From assembly GCA_036523795.1 (NCBI GenBank), contig DATDDN010000028.1:1-12557 (forward strand): 12,557 nucleotides of DNA. The letters run 5' to 3'. This DNA comes from 39-52-133 sp036523795 (GTDB lineage: Bacteria; Pseudomonadota; Gammaproteobacteria; Burkholderiales; Gallionellaceae). The position numbers and the translations under genes were made by a program. Below, piece by piece: positions 1 to 7,030 of the stretch (positions are counted from its first letter, which is position 1; every line of letters starts with the position of its first letter). The notes below the pieces were generated by a model. It was not told the DNA's origin and searched no databases. It worked only from the letters and a program-made list of their open reading frames with translations.

Positions 1-41
1 AAACGTGTTGTTGCAATCTGGACTGCGCGTACTGTTTTACC

Positions 42-117
42 GCCGCCTTAGCTCAGTTGGTAGAGCAACCGCCTTGTAAGCGGTAGGTCATCAGTTCGAA
101 TCCGATAGGCGGCACCA
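42..117 (+). tRNA. tRNA-Thr (anticodon UGU)
   Basis: Cloverleaf tRNA with the 3' CCA encoded at 115-117. The acceptor stem GCCGCCT (42-48) pairs perfectly with AGGCGGC (107-113), and A114 is the discriminator. The D-arm holds AGCTCAGTTGGTAGAGC. The anticodon stem ACCGC/GCGGT encloses loop CTTGTAA, giving anticodon TGT (75-77), which reads Thr codon ACA. The T-loop is TTCGAAT. The T-stem ATCAG/CCGAT has one A-C mismatch next to the closing G-C pair. The 76-nt length and all invariant bases look normal, so I judge it functional. It lies directly upstream of sucC, and no integrase or att-like repeat of its 3' end is seen. Confidence 0.97.
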
Positions 118-221
118 CCTCCCTCGCTTTTTCCTCTTCCCAATTCTTGTTGCAGCATGATGCTGCTGGCTTTGTTGCGCGCGCAGACTTTGCGCAGTGC
201 ACATCCTGCGCCATGCCGCTG

Positions 222-227
222 CATAAT
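222..227 (+). promoter_or_regulatory. candidate -10 box for the sucCD operon
   Basis: CATAAT differs from TATAAT at one base and lies about 60 nt before the sucC start, a plausible leader distance. The sequence 17 nt upstream does not resemble TTGACA, so an activator or another sigma factor would be needed, or the match is chance. Confidence 0.25.
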
Positions 228-277
228 TCGGTAACATTGCACCTTCGCCGCGCGCAGGCTGTTGCGCGCCCAGGTTT

Positions 278-282
278 GAGGA
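278..282 (+). promoter_or_regulatory. ribosome binding site of sucC
   Basis: GAGGA lies five bases before the ATG at 288. It fixes that ATG as the start, in place of the longer in-frame opening at 147, whose extra 47 residues have no counterpart in SucC proteins. Confidence 0.75.
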
Positions 283-287
283 AAAAC

Positions 288-1457
288 ATGAAAATTCACG
301 AGTATCAGGCAAAGGAAGTGTTGCGCCAGTTCGGCGTGCCGACGCCGCGCGGCACGCCATGTTTCACGATAGAGGAAGCCGATCAGGCAGCGCGCGAGCT
401 GGGGGGGGCGGTGTGGGTGGTGAAGGCGCAGATTCACGCCGGCGGTCGCGGCAAGGGTGGCGGCGTCAAGGTGGCCCGCACGCAGCAGGAAGTGCACGAC
501 TACGCAAAGCAGATCCTGGGCATGCAGCTGGTGACTCACCAGACCGGCCCCGCCGGGCAGACGGTGCGTCGCCTGCTGATCGAGGAAGGTGCCGCGATTG
601 CCAGGGAGTATTACGTCGGCATGGTGATCGATCGCAGCCGCCAGCGCGTGGTGCTGATGGCGAGCAGCGAGGGTGGCATGGAGATCGAAGAGGTCGCCGC
701 GCACTCTCCGGAAAAGATACACAAGGCCTGGATCGACCCGGTGGCCGGCCTGACCGATGCAGAGGCTGATGACGTCGCACAGAAGATAGGTATCCCGGCA
801 GCGGCCGTGGCACCGGCGCGCGCCTGCCTGCAGGGACTTTATCGTGCCTTTGTGGAGAAGGATGCGATGCTGGCCGAGATCAACCCGCTGGTACTGACCC
901 AGGATCAGCGCGTGATTGCGCTGGATGCGAAGATCAATTTTGACAGCAATGCGCTGTATCGCCACCCCGAGCTCACCGCCCTGCGCGATCTGGATGAGGA
1001 AGATCCTGCCGAGGTGGAGGCCTCCAAATTCGACCTCAGCTACATCGCGCTGGACGGCAACATCGGCTGCCTGGTGAACGGCGCAGGACTGGCCATGGCG
1101 ACCATGGACATCATCAAGCTGTACGGCGGCATGCCGGCCAACTTCCTCGACGTGGGCGGCGGCGCCAGCAAGGAGAAGGTGACCGAGGCGTTCAAGCTGA
1201 TGCTGAAGAACCCCAACCTGCGCGCAATCCTGGTGAATATTTTTGGCGGCATCATGAAGTGCGACGTGATCGCGGAAGGCGTGGTGGCCGCGGCGCGCGA
1301 AGTGCATCTTTCCGTGCCGCTGGTGGTGCGCCTGGAGGGTACCAATGTGGACCTGGGCAAGCAGATCCTGGCCGAATCGGGTCTGCCCATCATCTCCGCC
1401 AACGACATGGCGGACGCGGCACAGAAAGTGGTCGCTGCGGCCAGGGGGACAAAATGA
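288..1457 (+). CDS. sucC: succinyl-CoA synthetase (ADP-forming) subunit beta
   Basis: With SucD it converts succinyl-CoA, phosphate and a nucleoside diphosphate to succinate, CoA and the triphosphate in the cytosolic TCA cycle. The 389 residues compare with 388 in E. coli. The N-terminus MKIHEYQAKE is the family signature. An ATP-grasp fold follows, with VVKAQIHAGGRGKGGGV at 44-60 (nucleotide binding, K46). EINP places Asn199, and Asp213 follows; these are the E. coli Mg ligands at the same numbers. The C-terminal ligase half (about 250-389) has DGNIGCLVNGAGLAM and NIFGGIMKCD. The sequence reads as a betaproteobacterial SucC rather than the related malate-CoA ligase MtkA, although specificity is not proven by eye. 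The stop codon overlaps the sucD start in an ATGA, so the two are likely translationally coupled. A run of eight G (401-408) lies in frame near the 5' end. Confidence 0.97.
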   Translation: MKIHEYQAKEVLRQFGVPTPRGTPCFTIEEADQAARELGGAVWVVKAQIHAGGRGKGGGVKVARTQQEVHDYAKQILGMQLVTHQTGPAGQTVRRLLIEEGAAIAREYYVGMVIDRSRQRVVLMASSEGGMEIEEVAAHSPEKIHKAWIDPVAGLTDAEADDVAQKIGIPAAAVAPARACLQGLYRAFVEKDAMLAEINPLVLTQDQRVIALDAKINFDSNALYRHPELTALRDLDEEDPAEVEASKFDLSYIALDGNIGCLVNGAGLAMATMDIIKLYGGMPANFLDVGGGASKEKVTEAFKLMLKNPNLRAILVNIFGGIMKCDVIAEGVVAAAREVHLSVPLVVRLEGTNVDLGKQILAESGLPIISANDMADAAQKVVAAARGTK

Positions 1458-2338
1458 GCATCCTGATCAACAAAGACACCAAAGTCATCACCCAGGGCAT
1501 GACCGGCAAGGTCGGCCAGTTTCATACTCAGCAGTGCAAGGCCTATGCCAACGGCGCCAACTGTTTCGTGGCGGGTGTCAATCCGAAGAAGGCGGGCGAA
1601 CAGTTCGAGGGTATCCCGGTGTACGCCTCGGTGCGCGATGCAAGGCAGGCAACCGGAGCCACCGTGTCGGTGATCTACGTGCCGCCTTCGGGTGCTGCAG
1701 CAGCAATCGACGAAGCGGTCGAAGCCGAGCTGGACCTGGTGATCTGCATCACGGAGGGCATTCCGGTGCACGACATGCTGAAGACGCGCTACAGAATGCA
1801 GGGCAAGAAGACCTTGCTGATCGGGCCGAACTGCCCGGGCCTGATCACGCCGGACGAAATCAAGATCGGCATCATGCCTGGCCATATCCACAAGAAGGGG
1901 CGCATCGGCGTGGTGTCGCGTTCCGGTACGCTGACTTATGAAGCGGTCGGCCAGCTCACCGCGCTGGGCTATGGACAGTCGTCCTGTGTCGGCATCGGTG
2001 GCGATCCGATCAACGGCCTCAAGCATCTGGACGTGATGAAGCTGTTCAACGACGATCCGGAAACCGATGCGGTGATCATGGTGGGCGAGATCGGCGGCAG
2101 TGACGAGGAAGAGTGCGCGCGCTGGATCAGGGAAAACATGCAGAAGCCGGTGGTGGGCTTCATTGCCGGCCTGACCGCCCCACCGGGCAAGCGCATGGGG
2201 CACGCCGGCGCCATCATCAGTGGCGGCCAGGGCGGCGCGGCCGAGAAGCTGGCGGTGATGGAAGAGTGTGGCATACACATCACGCGCAACCCGGCTGAAA
2301 TGGGACGCACCATGCAGAAAGTGCTGAAGGGGTTGTGA
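1454..2338 (+). CDS. sucD: succinyl-CoA synthetase (ADP-forming) subunit alpha
   Basis: Alpha subunit of succinyl-CoA synthetase. It binds CoA and carries the catalytic phosphohistidine. It has 294 residues against 289 in E. coli. The N-terminal CoA-binding Rossmann domain begins MSILINKDTKVITQGMTGK and contains ITEGIP (100-104) and GPNCPG (124-129). The C-terminal ligase domain has VSRSGTLTYE and the active-site loop GKRMGHAGAI, with His250 equivalent to the phosphorylated His of E. coli. The first codon overlaps the sucC stop by 4 nt and the last base is shared with the start of the next gene. This implies coupled, near-equal translation of the two subunits. No key residue is missing. Confidence 0.97.
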   Translation: MSILINKDTKVITQGMTGKVGQFHTQQCKAYANGANCFVAGVNPKKAGEQFEGIPVYASVRDARQATGATVSVIYVPPSGAAAAIDEAVEAELDLVICITEGIPVHDMLKTRYRMQGKKTLLIGPNCPGLITPDEIKIGIMPGHIHKKGRIGVVSRSGTLTYEAVGQLTALGYGQSSCVGIGGDPINGLKHLDVMKLFNDDPETDAVIMVGEIGGSDEEECARWIRENMQKPVVGFIAGLTAPPGKRMGHAGAIISGGQGGAAEKLAVMEECGIHITRNPAEMGRTMQKVLKGL

Positions 2339-3081
2339 TGATGGAGTGGTTTTCGAATTCTCAGATGTGGATTGCGCTGCTGCAGATCATCGCCATCGAC
2401 ATCCTGCTGAGCGGCGACAACGCAGTGGTGATCGCACTGGCCTGTCGCAACCTGCCGCCGGAGCAGCGCAAGAAAGGCGTGATGTGGGGTGTGGGGGGCG
2501 CCGTTACGCTGCGCGTTGTGCTGACCTTCTTTGCCGTGAGCCTGCTGACGCTGCCTTACATCAAGCTGGTGGGCGCGGCCTTGCTGCTGTGGATCGGGGT
2601 CAAGCTGTTATTGCCTGAAGATGAGGGCGAAGGCGAACACATCAAGGCGGACACGCACCTGTGGGGCGCGGTCAGGACCATCATCGTGGCGGACTTCGTG
2701 ATGAGCCTGGATAACGTGATCGGTGTCGCCGCTGCGGCGAAAGGTCACATGGGGCTGCTGGTGTTCGGTTTGTTGATCAGCATCCCGCTGATCGTGTGGA
2801 GCAGCCAGCTGATCCTCAGGCTGATGGATCGTTTTCCGGCCATCATCGTGCTGGGCGGCGCGCTACTGGGCTATGTGGCTGGTGAAATGCTGCTGAGTGA
2901 TCCGCTGGTGCAGCATTGGGGTGAATCCATGCCGCACTGGCTGCATCAGGCGGTTCCCGCGCTGGGTGCGCTGCTGGTGGTGGTGCTCGGCAAGTGGCTG
3001 GCCGCTCGCGCCTGGCATGCAGAAAAGGCGCTGGATCTGGTGGACGAACAGGTGACTGGCAAATCCGACAATACGCGATGA
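2338..3081 (+). CDS. TerC-family integral membrane protein
   Basis: 247 residues with about seven membrane segments (roughly 11-35, 47-66, 70-91, 112-134, 138-158, 165-187, 203-224). The two family motifs are present: DILLSGDN (21-28) in the first segment and ADFVMSLDN (118-126) in the fourth. Their intramembrane Asp and Asn residues are expected to bind metal. TerC relatives are linked to tellurite resistance and, in better studied members, to Mn2+ export, including metal loading of exported proteins. The substrate here cannot be read from sequence. Three in-frame starts are stacked: GTG 2335, ATG 2338 and ATG 2341. I chose ATG 2338, which shares a base with the sucD stop and has AAGGGG (2327-2332) at a workable distance; 2341 is equally plausible. 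The acidic loop EDEGEGEH (94-101) follows the third segment. Confidence 0.9.
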   Translation: MMEWFSNSQMWIALLQIIAIDILLSGDNAVVIALACRNLPPEQRKKGVMWGVGGAVTLRVVLTFFAVSLLTLPYIKLVGAALLLWIGVKLLLPEDEGEGEHIKADTHLWGAVRTIIVADFVMSLDNVIGVAAAAKGHMGLLVFGLLISIPLIVWSSQLILRLMDRFPAIIVLGGALLGYVAGEMLLSDPLVQHWGESMPHWLHQAVPALGALLVVVLGKWLAARAWHAEKALDLVDEQVTGKSDNTR

Positions 3082-3094
3082 CAAGGAAACTGAC

Positions 3095-3520
3095 ATGAAG
3101 ATTCTGATCCCCATTGATGGTTCTGCCAACGCCAACCGCGCGGTCGAGCATGTCATCGCCAGCCGGGCCTGGCTCAAGGAAGCGCCGCAGGTGTTCCTGC
3201 TCAACGTGCAATGGAAGCTGGCGTCCGCCAATGTGAAGATGTTCATCAACCAGGAAACCATCAATGCCTATTATCGCGAGGAAGGCATGGCGGCGCTGGC
3301 GGCTGCACGTGCCTTGCTCGACACGGCCGGGTTGGCCTACAGCTACCACATCAGCGTCGGGCTGCCAGCCGAGGCCATCGTGCAATATGCCAGGGAGCAG
3401 CAGGTCGACCAGATCGTGATGAGCGCCCATGGTCAGGGCATGCTGAGCGAATTGCTGCTGGGGTCGGTGGCGGGCAAGGTGGCGCAACTGGCGCCCATGC
3501 CGGTCATGCTGACCAAGTAG
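3095..3520 (+). CDS. universal stress protein, UspA family
   Basis: 141 residues, the usual length of a single-domain Usp. The N-terminus MKILIPIDGSANANRAVEH is the typical first beta strand and Asp8-Gly9 loop. The C-terminal nucleotide loop reads SAHG-9x-GS (Ser110, Gly113, Gly123, Ser124). In ATP-binding Usps the motif is G-2x-G-9x-G-S/T, so the first glycine is replaced by serine; ATP binding is possible but not assured. AAGGAA (3083-3088) precedes the ATG by six bases. The gene lies 13 nt after the TerC-like gene and is probably the last member of the sucCD operon. A general stress or metabolic sensing role is inferred from the family only. Confidence 0.9.
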   Translation: MKILIPIDGSANANRAVEHVIASRAWLKEAPQVFLLNVQWKLASANVKMFINQETINAYYREEGMAALAAARALLDTAGLAYSYHISVGLPAEAIVQYAREQQVDQIVMSAHGQGMLSELLLGSVAGKVAQLAPMPVMLTK

Positions 3521-3628
3521 TTTTGGGGATAATTTCCAATAAATAAAGCCAGTTATGGCTAGATGTTGAAAAATGTTTTAGTATTCGCACGTAACCGGCA
3601 CACTGAAAACATACTAAACGTGGCAAAT
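3521..3628 (+). promoter_or_regulatory. AT-rich gap with probable promoter of the kinase cluster
   Basis: This stretch is much richer in A/T than either flank and separates the metabolic operon from the signalling genes, so a promoter is likely here. A hairpin AGCCA-GTTA-TGGCT (3547-3560) has no following T-run, so it is a poor terminator and may be an operator-like palindrome. TTGAAA (3566-3571) could be a -35, but no good -10 stands 17 nt further. TAGTAT (3579-3584) and CATACT (3610-3615) are 4/6 matches to a -10. I cannot choose between them. Confidence 0.35.
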
Positions 3629-6178
3629 ATGAAAAAAATGGCGTTCTGGCGAGCAGACTGGTTTGTTGGTCTGCTGGTTGCGCTATTCTTTCTGTTTAGC
3701 GCCAGCACGGATCTGATGCAGAGTCTGGAACGCAAGGCTTACGACCTCGGCGTCAGGTTCTCTTCGCATACTCCCAGCGACAAGGTGGCGGTCATCGCCA
3801 TTGACGACCAGAGCATCGCCAATCTTGGCCGCTGGCCGTGGCCGCGTGCGACACAGGCAAAAATGCTGGATCTGCTGGCGGCCGGCCACGCCAAGGTGGT
3901 GGGCAACACCGCGCTGTTTTTCGAGCCTCAGGTAGATCCCGGCCTGACCTACATCAATCGCATCGCCGAAGTGCTGGGCAAGACCGCGGTCGTGAACAAC
4001 CTCGATGCTGTGCCGCAGCCTGACACGCCGCCGATTGACGCGCTGTTGCTGGAGGCGGTGCAGAATCTGAACAACGACCAGAAGATGAGCGCCAGCATGG
4101 CCAAGGCCAATGATGTGATGCTGGCCATGTACTTCAAGCTGGGCGAGCCGCAGGGCAGGCCTGATCAACCCCTGCCGGCCTATGTGCAGCAGGGCAGCCT
4201 GGTAAACATCAATGATCCGGCCGGGCTGGGCATGGCCGGCGTACTGCCGGTGCCTGCCGTCTCGGTGCAGTATCCCATTCAGGCACTGGGCGAGCGCGCC
4301 GTGGGCATAGGGCACCTGAATACCCTGATCGATGTGGATGGCGCGGTGCGTTTTGAGCCGCTGGTAGTGGCCTATTACGACGAGCTTTACCCCTCCTTGT
4401 CGCTGCTGCTGGCCGCGCGCAGCCTGAACCTGGGCGTCAAGGATATCCAGGTTAATATGGGGCAGGGGGTCAGGCTGGGTAATCTCAACATTCCCACCGA
4501 CGAAGCGCTGCGCATGCGCACGTATTTCTACAAGAACCGTGACGGGCAGCCCGCCTTCCAGGTCGATTCCTTCTACGACGTGCTGAGCGGCAAGATCCCA
4601 CCCGAGAAATATCGTGACAAGATCGTTCTGATCGGGGCCACCGCCGCCGGTGTGGGCGCGCCCATGGTGACGCCGATCTCTGCCAGCATGCCACCTGTGC
4701 TGACCCTGGCCCACTCCGTGTCCAGCATCCTGCAACAGGACTATTTCATCCTTCCCAAATGGAGCACCTGGGCGCAGCTGGGCGTATTCGCACTGGTGGC
4801 GCTCTACCTCATACTGCTGTTGCCGCGACTGGGGGCAATGCTTGGCGCCTTGCTGACCGGCGTGCTGTTTGCCGCTTTGCTGGGCACTCACTTTGTGCTG
4901 ATGACTTCGCAGGCAATGTGGGTTCCGCTGATGTTGCCTGCCGCCATGCTGCTGGTCGGCCACCTGCTGCTCACCAGCAAGCGCTTCTTTGTCACCGAGC
5001 AGGGCAAGCAGAAATCCGATGCCGAGTCGGCCGAGAGCAACCGCATGCTGGGCCTGGCGTTCCAGGGACAGGGCCAGCTTGACATCGCGTTCGACAAATT
5101 CCGCAAGGTGGCGATGGATGACAGCCTGATGGAGGTGCTCTACAACCTCGGGCTGGATTTCGAGCGCAAGCGCCAGTTCAACAAGGCGGAATCGGTATAC
5201 CGCTACATGGCCGAATACAACCCAAAATTCCGCGACCTCGAAGACAAGGTGGCGCAATCGAAGGCGATGTCGGAAACCATCATCCTGGGTGGTAGTTCCG
5301 GCAAGACCAATGCCAGCACCATGGTGCTGAACCGTACCGGCGTATCCAAGCCCATGCTGGGTCGTTACGAGATCGAGAAGGAATTGGGCAAGGGCGCAAT
5401 GGGCGTAGTGTACCTCGGCACCGACCCCAAGATCGGGCGCACCGTGGCCATCAAGACCATGGCCTTGTCGCAGGAGTTCGAGCCGGACGAATTGCAGGAT
5501 GTGAAGGAGCGTTTCTTCCGTGAGGCCGAAACGGCGGGCCGCCTGAATCACCCGAATATCGTCAATATTTTTGATGCCGGCGAAGAGCACGATCTGGCCT
5601 ACATCGCCATGGAATTCCTCAAGGGGCAGGACCTGGTGCCGTATACCAAGCCGGATAATCTGCTGTCCCTGCCCAAATTGCTCAGCATCATGGCGCGCGT
5701 GGCGGATGCGCTGGGCTATGCACATGGGCTGCACGTGGTGCACCGCGACATCAAGCCGGCCAATATCATGTATGACCCGGCAAGCGACACGGTCAAGGTC
5801 ACCGATTTCGGCATTGCGCGTATTACCGATTCGTCCAAGACCAAGACCGGCATGGTGCTGGGAACGCCTTCCTACATGTCACCCGAACAACTGGCGGGCA
5901 CCAAGATCGAAGGCACTTCCGACCTGTTCTCGCTGGGGGTGAGCTTGTATCTGATGGCCTGTGGTAAGCTGCCATTTAACGGCGACTCCATGGCGCAGCT
6001 GATGTTCCGCATCGCCAATGAGCCGCAGGTGGACATCCTGACCATCCGGCCGGACCTGCCGCTGTGCGTGGTGGAAATCATCAACAAGGCGTTATCCAAG
6101 AAAATTGCCGACCGTTATCAGACGGGGGCTGAAATGGCGGAGGCATTGCGCCGATGTGCTGCCAGCTTGCAGGGGTAG
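3629..6178 (+). CDS. membrane Ser/Thr protein kinase with CHASE2 sensor
   Basis: Hanks-type kinase receptor of 849 residues. Order: one membrane segment (about 11-25), periplasmic CHASE2 sensor (26-373, with GRWPWPR and KIVLIGAT), three membrane segments (379-399, 401-426, 430-449), a two-repeat TPR-like helical stretch (471-534), a Thr/Ser-rich juxtamembrane piece (about 548-575), and the kinase domain (579-846). The kinase looks active: glycine loop GKGAMGVV (587-594), VAIK Lys609, helix-C Glu632, HRDIKPAN with Asp707 and Asn712, DFG (726-728), SPE (751-753). Activation-loop Thr738 and Thr740 are likely autophosphorylation sites. The start at ATG 3629 is chosen because related proteins, as I recall them, begin with MKK then Phe-Trp, and the upstream DNA is AT-rich. 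An in-frame ATG at 3563 would add 22 residues. Neither has a good ribosome site. The phosphatase gene begins 7 nt downstream. The ligand is unknown. Confidence 0.93.
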   Translation: MKKMAFWRADWFVGLLVALFFLFSASTDLMQSLERKAYDLGVRFSSHTPSDKVAVIAIDDQSIANLGRWPWPRATQAKMLDLLAAGHAKVVGNTALFFEPQVDPGLTYINRIAEVLGKTAVVNNLDAVPQPDTPPIDALLLEAVQNLNNDQKMSASMAKANDVMLAMYFKLGEPQGRPDQPLPAYVQQGSLVNINDPAGLGMAGVLPVPAVSVQYPIQALGERAVGIGHLNTLIDVDGAVRFEPLVVAYYDELYPSLSLLLAARSLNLGVKDIQVNMGQGVRLGNLNIPTDEALRMRTYFYKNRDGQPAFQVDSFYDVLSGKIPPEKYRDKIVLIGATAAGVGAPMVTPISASMPPVLTLAHSVSSILQQDYFILPKWSTWAQLGVFALVALYLILLLPRLGAMLGALLTGVLFAALLGTHFVLMTSQAMWVPLMLPAAMLLVGHLLLTSKRFFVTEQGKQKSDAESAESNRMLGLAFQGQGQLDIAFDKFRKVAMDDSLMEVLYNLGLDFERKRQFNKAESVYRYMAEYNPKFRDLEDKVAQSKAMSETIILGGSSGKTNASTMVLNRTGVSKPMLGRYEIEKELGKGAMGVVYLGTDPKIGRTVAIKTMALSQEFEPDELQDVKERFFREAETAGRLNHPNIVNIFDAGEEHDLAYIAMEFLKGQDLVPYTKPDNLLSLPKLLSIMARVADALGYAHGLHVVHRDIKPANIMYDPASDTVKVTDFGIARITDSSKTKTGMVLGTPSYMSPEQLAGTKIEGTSDLFSLGVSLYLMACGKLPFNGDSMAQLMFRIANEPQVDILTIRPDLPLCVVEIINKALSKKIADRYQTGAEMAEALRRCAASLQG

Positions 6179-6185
6179 AAGGGTT

Positions 6186-7013
6186 ATGAATATTCAAGAA
6201 GCACTGGAAATTGTCAGTCTGACGCATCCGGGCATGGTTCGCTCGCATAACGAAGACAGCGTGGCCTATGAGGCCGGCTGTGGATTGGTGGTGCTGGCCG
6301 ACGGCATGGGTGGGTATAATGCCGGCGAGGTGGCCAGCGGAATTGCCGTTTCCGTGGTGACCACGGAAATCAAGCACTACCTGGAAGGCGTGCGCCCGGA
6401 GGACAAGGATTCTGCCTCGGGTGAGGACATGGCCGTGGTGCTGTTGCGCGACAACGTGCAGAAGGCCAACGCATCCATTTATCACGCGGCGCAAAGCCAG
6501 CCGCAATATGCCGGCATGGGCACCACGATCGTTTCCGGCCTGTTTTACGACAACCGCGTGGCCGTCGCGCATGTCGGTGATTCGCGCATGTACCGCCTGC
6601 GCGGCGACATGTTCGAGAGCGTGACGCGCGACCATTCGCTGCTGCAGGAGCAGATCGACAGCGGCATGATCAGCAAGGAAGATGCACGCCTGTCCAAGAA
6701 CAAGAATCTGGTGACGCGTGCAGTTGGCATTGATGCCGACGTGGTTGCTGAAGTCCATGTTCACGACGTGGAGAGAGGCGACATCTATCTGCTGTGCTCC
6801 GACGGTTTGAATGACATGGTCGAGGACGAAGAGATCGGGAGTACTGTGCAGATGCTGCAGAACAACCTGCCGCTGGCCGCTTCGCAACTGATCCAGATGG
6901 CCAATGACAACGGCGGGCGAGACAATGTGTCGGTGATATTGGTAAAGATTAAGAGCGAGTTTGCGGCAAAACGCGGTTTGCTCGCCAAATTGCTGTCTTG
7001 GTTCAAGAGTTAA
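6186..7013 (+). CDS. PP2C-family Ser/Thr protein phosphatase
   Basis: 275-residue metal-dependent phosphatase expected to reverse the phosphorylation made by the upstream kinase. The PPM/PP2C motifs occur in order: RSHNEDS with Glu23-Asp24, LADGMGG with Asp39-Gly40, MGTT (111-114), VGDSRMYRL with Asp132, LLCSDGLND with Asp206, and GGRDNVS with Asp246-Asn247. All metal-ligand aspartates of the family are present, so it should be active. The start at 6186 follows AGAAGGG closely; the frame stays open upstream to 6105, but that part overlaps the kinase gene. After the catalytic core, residues about 258-275 form a short basic-hydrophobic tail (AAKRGLLAKLLSWFKS) that could be an amphipathic membrane anchor. 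The kinase-phosphatase-FHA order is a recurrent bacterial arrangement. Confidence 0.94.
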   Translation: MNIQEALEIVSLTHPGMVRSHNEDSVAYEAGCGLVVLADGMGGYNAGEVASGIAVSVVTTEIKHYLEGVRPEDKDSASGEDMAVVLLRDNVQKANASIYHAAQSQPQYAGMGTTIVSGLFYDNRVAVAHVGDSRMYRLRGDMFESVTRDHSLLQEQIDSGMISKEDARLSKNKNLVTRAVGIDADVVAEVHVHDVERGDIYLLCSDGLNDMVEDEEIGSTVQMLQNNLPLAASQLIQMANDNGGRDNVSVILVKIKSEFAAKRGLLAKLLSWFKS

Positions 7014-7030
7014 TACGGAGATTAGAAGAT

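Larger units (their letters stand above)
118..287 (+). other. tRNA-sucC intergenic leader
   Basis: A 170-nt gap with no credible gene; an open frame does run through it into sucC, but homology and the ribosome site put the sucC start at 288. It holds a T-rich patch just after the tRNA (129-133). It also holds a perfect odd palindrome, GCAGCAT-G-ATGCTGC (152-166), which could fold as a short hairpin and help end tRNA transcription. A second inverted repeat is GCGCAG/CTGCGC (192-197 and 206-211). CATAAT at 222-227 matches the sigma70 -10 consensus at 5 of 6 positions, but no good -35 lies 16-18 nt upstream. Promoter and terminator roles are guesses. Confidence 0.4.

Noticed and set aside
42..287. 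tRNA-Thr as an integration site for a mobile element
   Set aside because: A core operon follows directly, no integrase is seen, and the tRNA 3' end is not repeated in the window.
147..287. N-terminal extension of SucC by 47 residues
   Set aside because: It has no counterpart in the family, and a good ribosome site stands before the ATG at 288.
288..2338. Malate-CoA ligase (mtkAB) instead of sucCD
   Set aside because: The families are related, but the residue pattern follows betaproteobacterial SucC/SucD, and no serine-cycle gene is nearby.
3521..3628. CRP/cAMP operator before the kinase
   Set aside because: No TGTGA-N6-TCACA-like palindrome is visible; the only palindrome has a different sequence and spacing.
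3683..5743. Long minus-strand open frame opposite the kinase gene
   Set aside because: Its His/Gln-rich product is typical of a GC-rich antisense shadow, while the + strand shows full kinase motifs. The same holds for other long minus-strand frames, for example 9145-10512 and 10546-11844.
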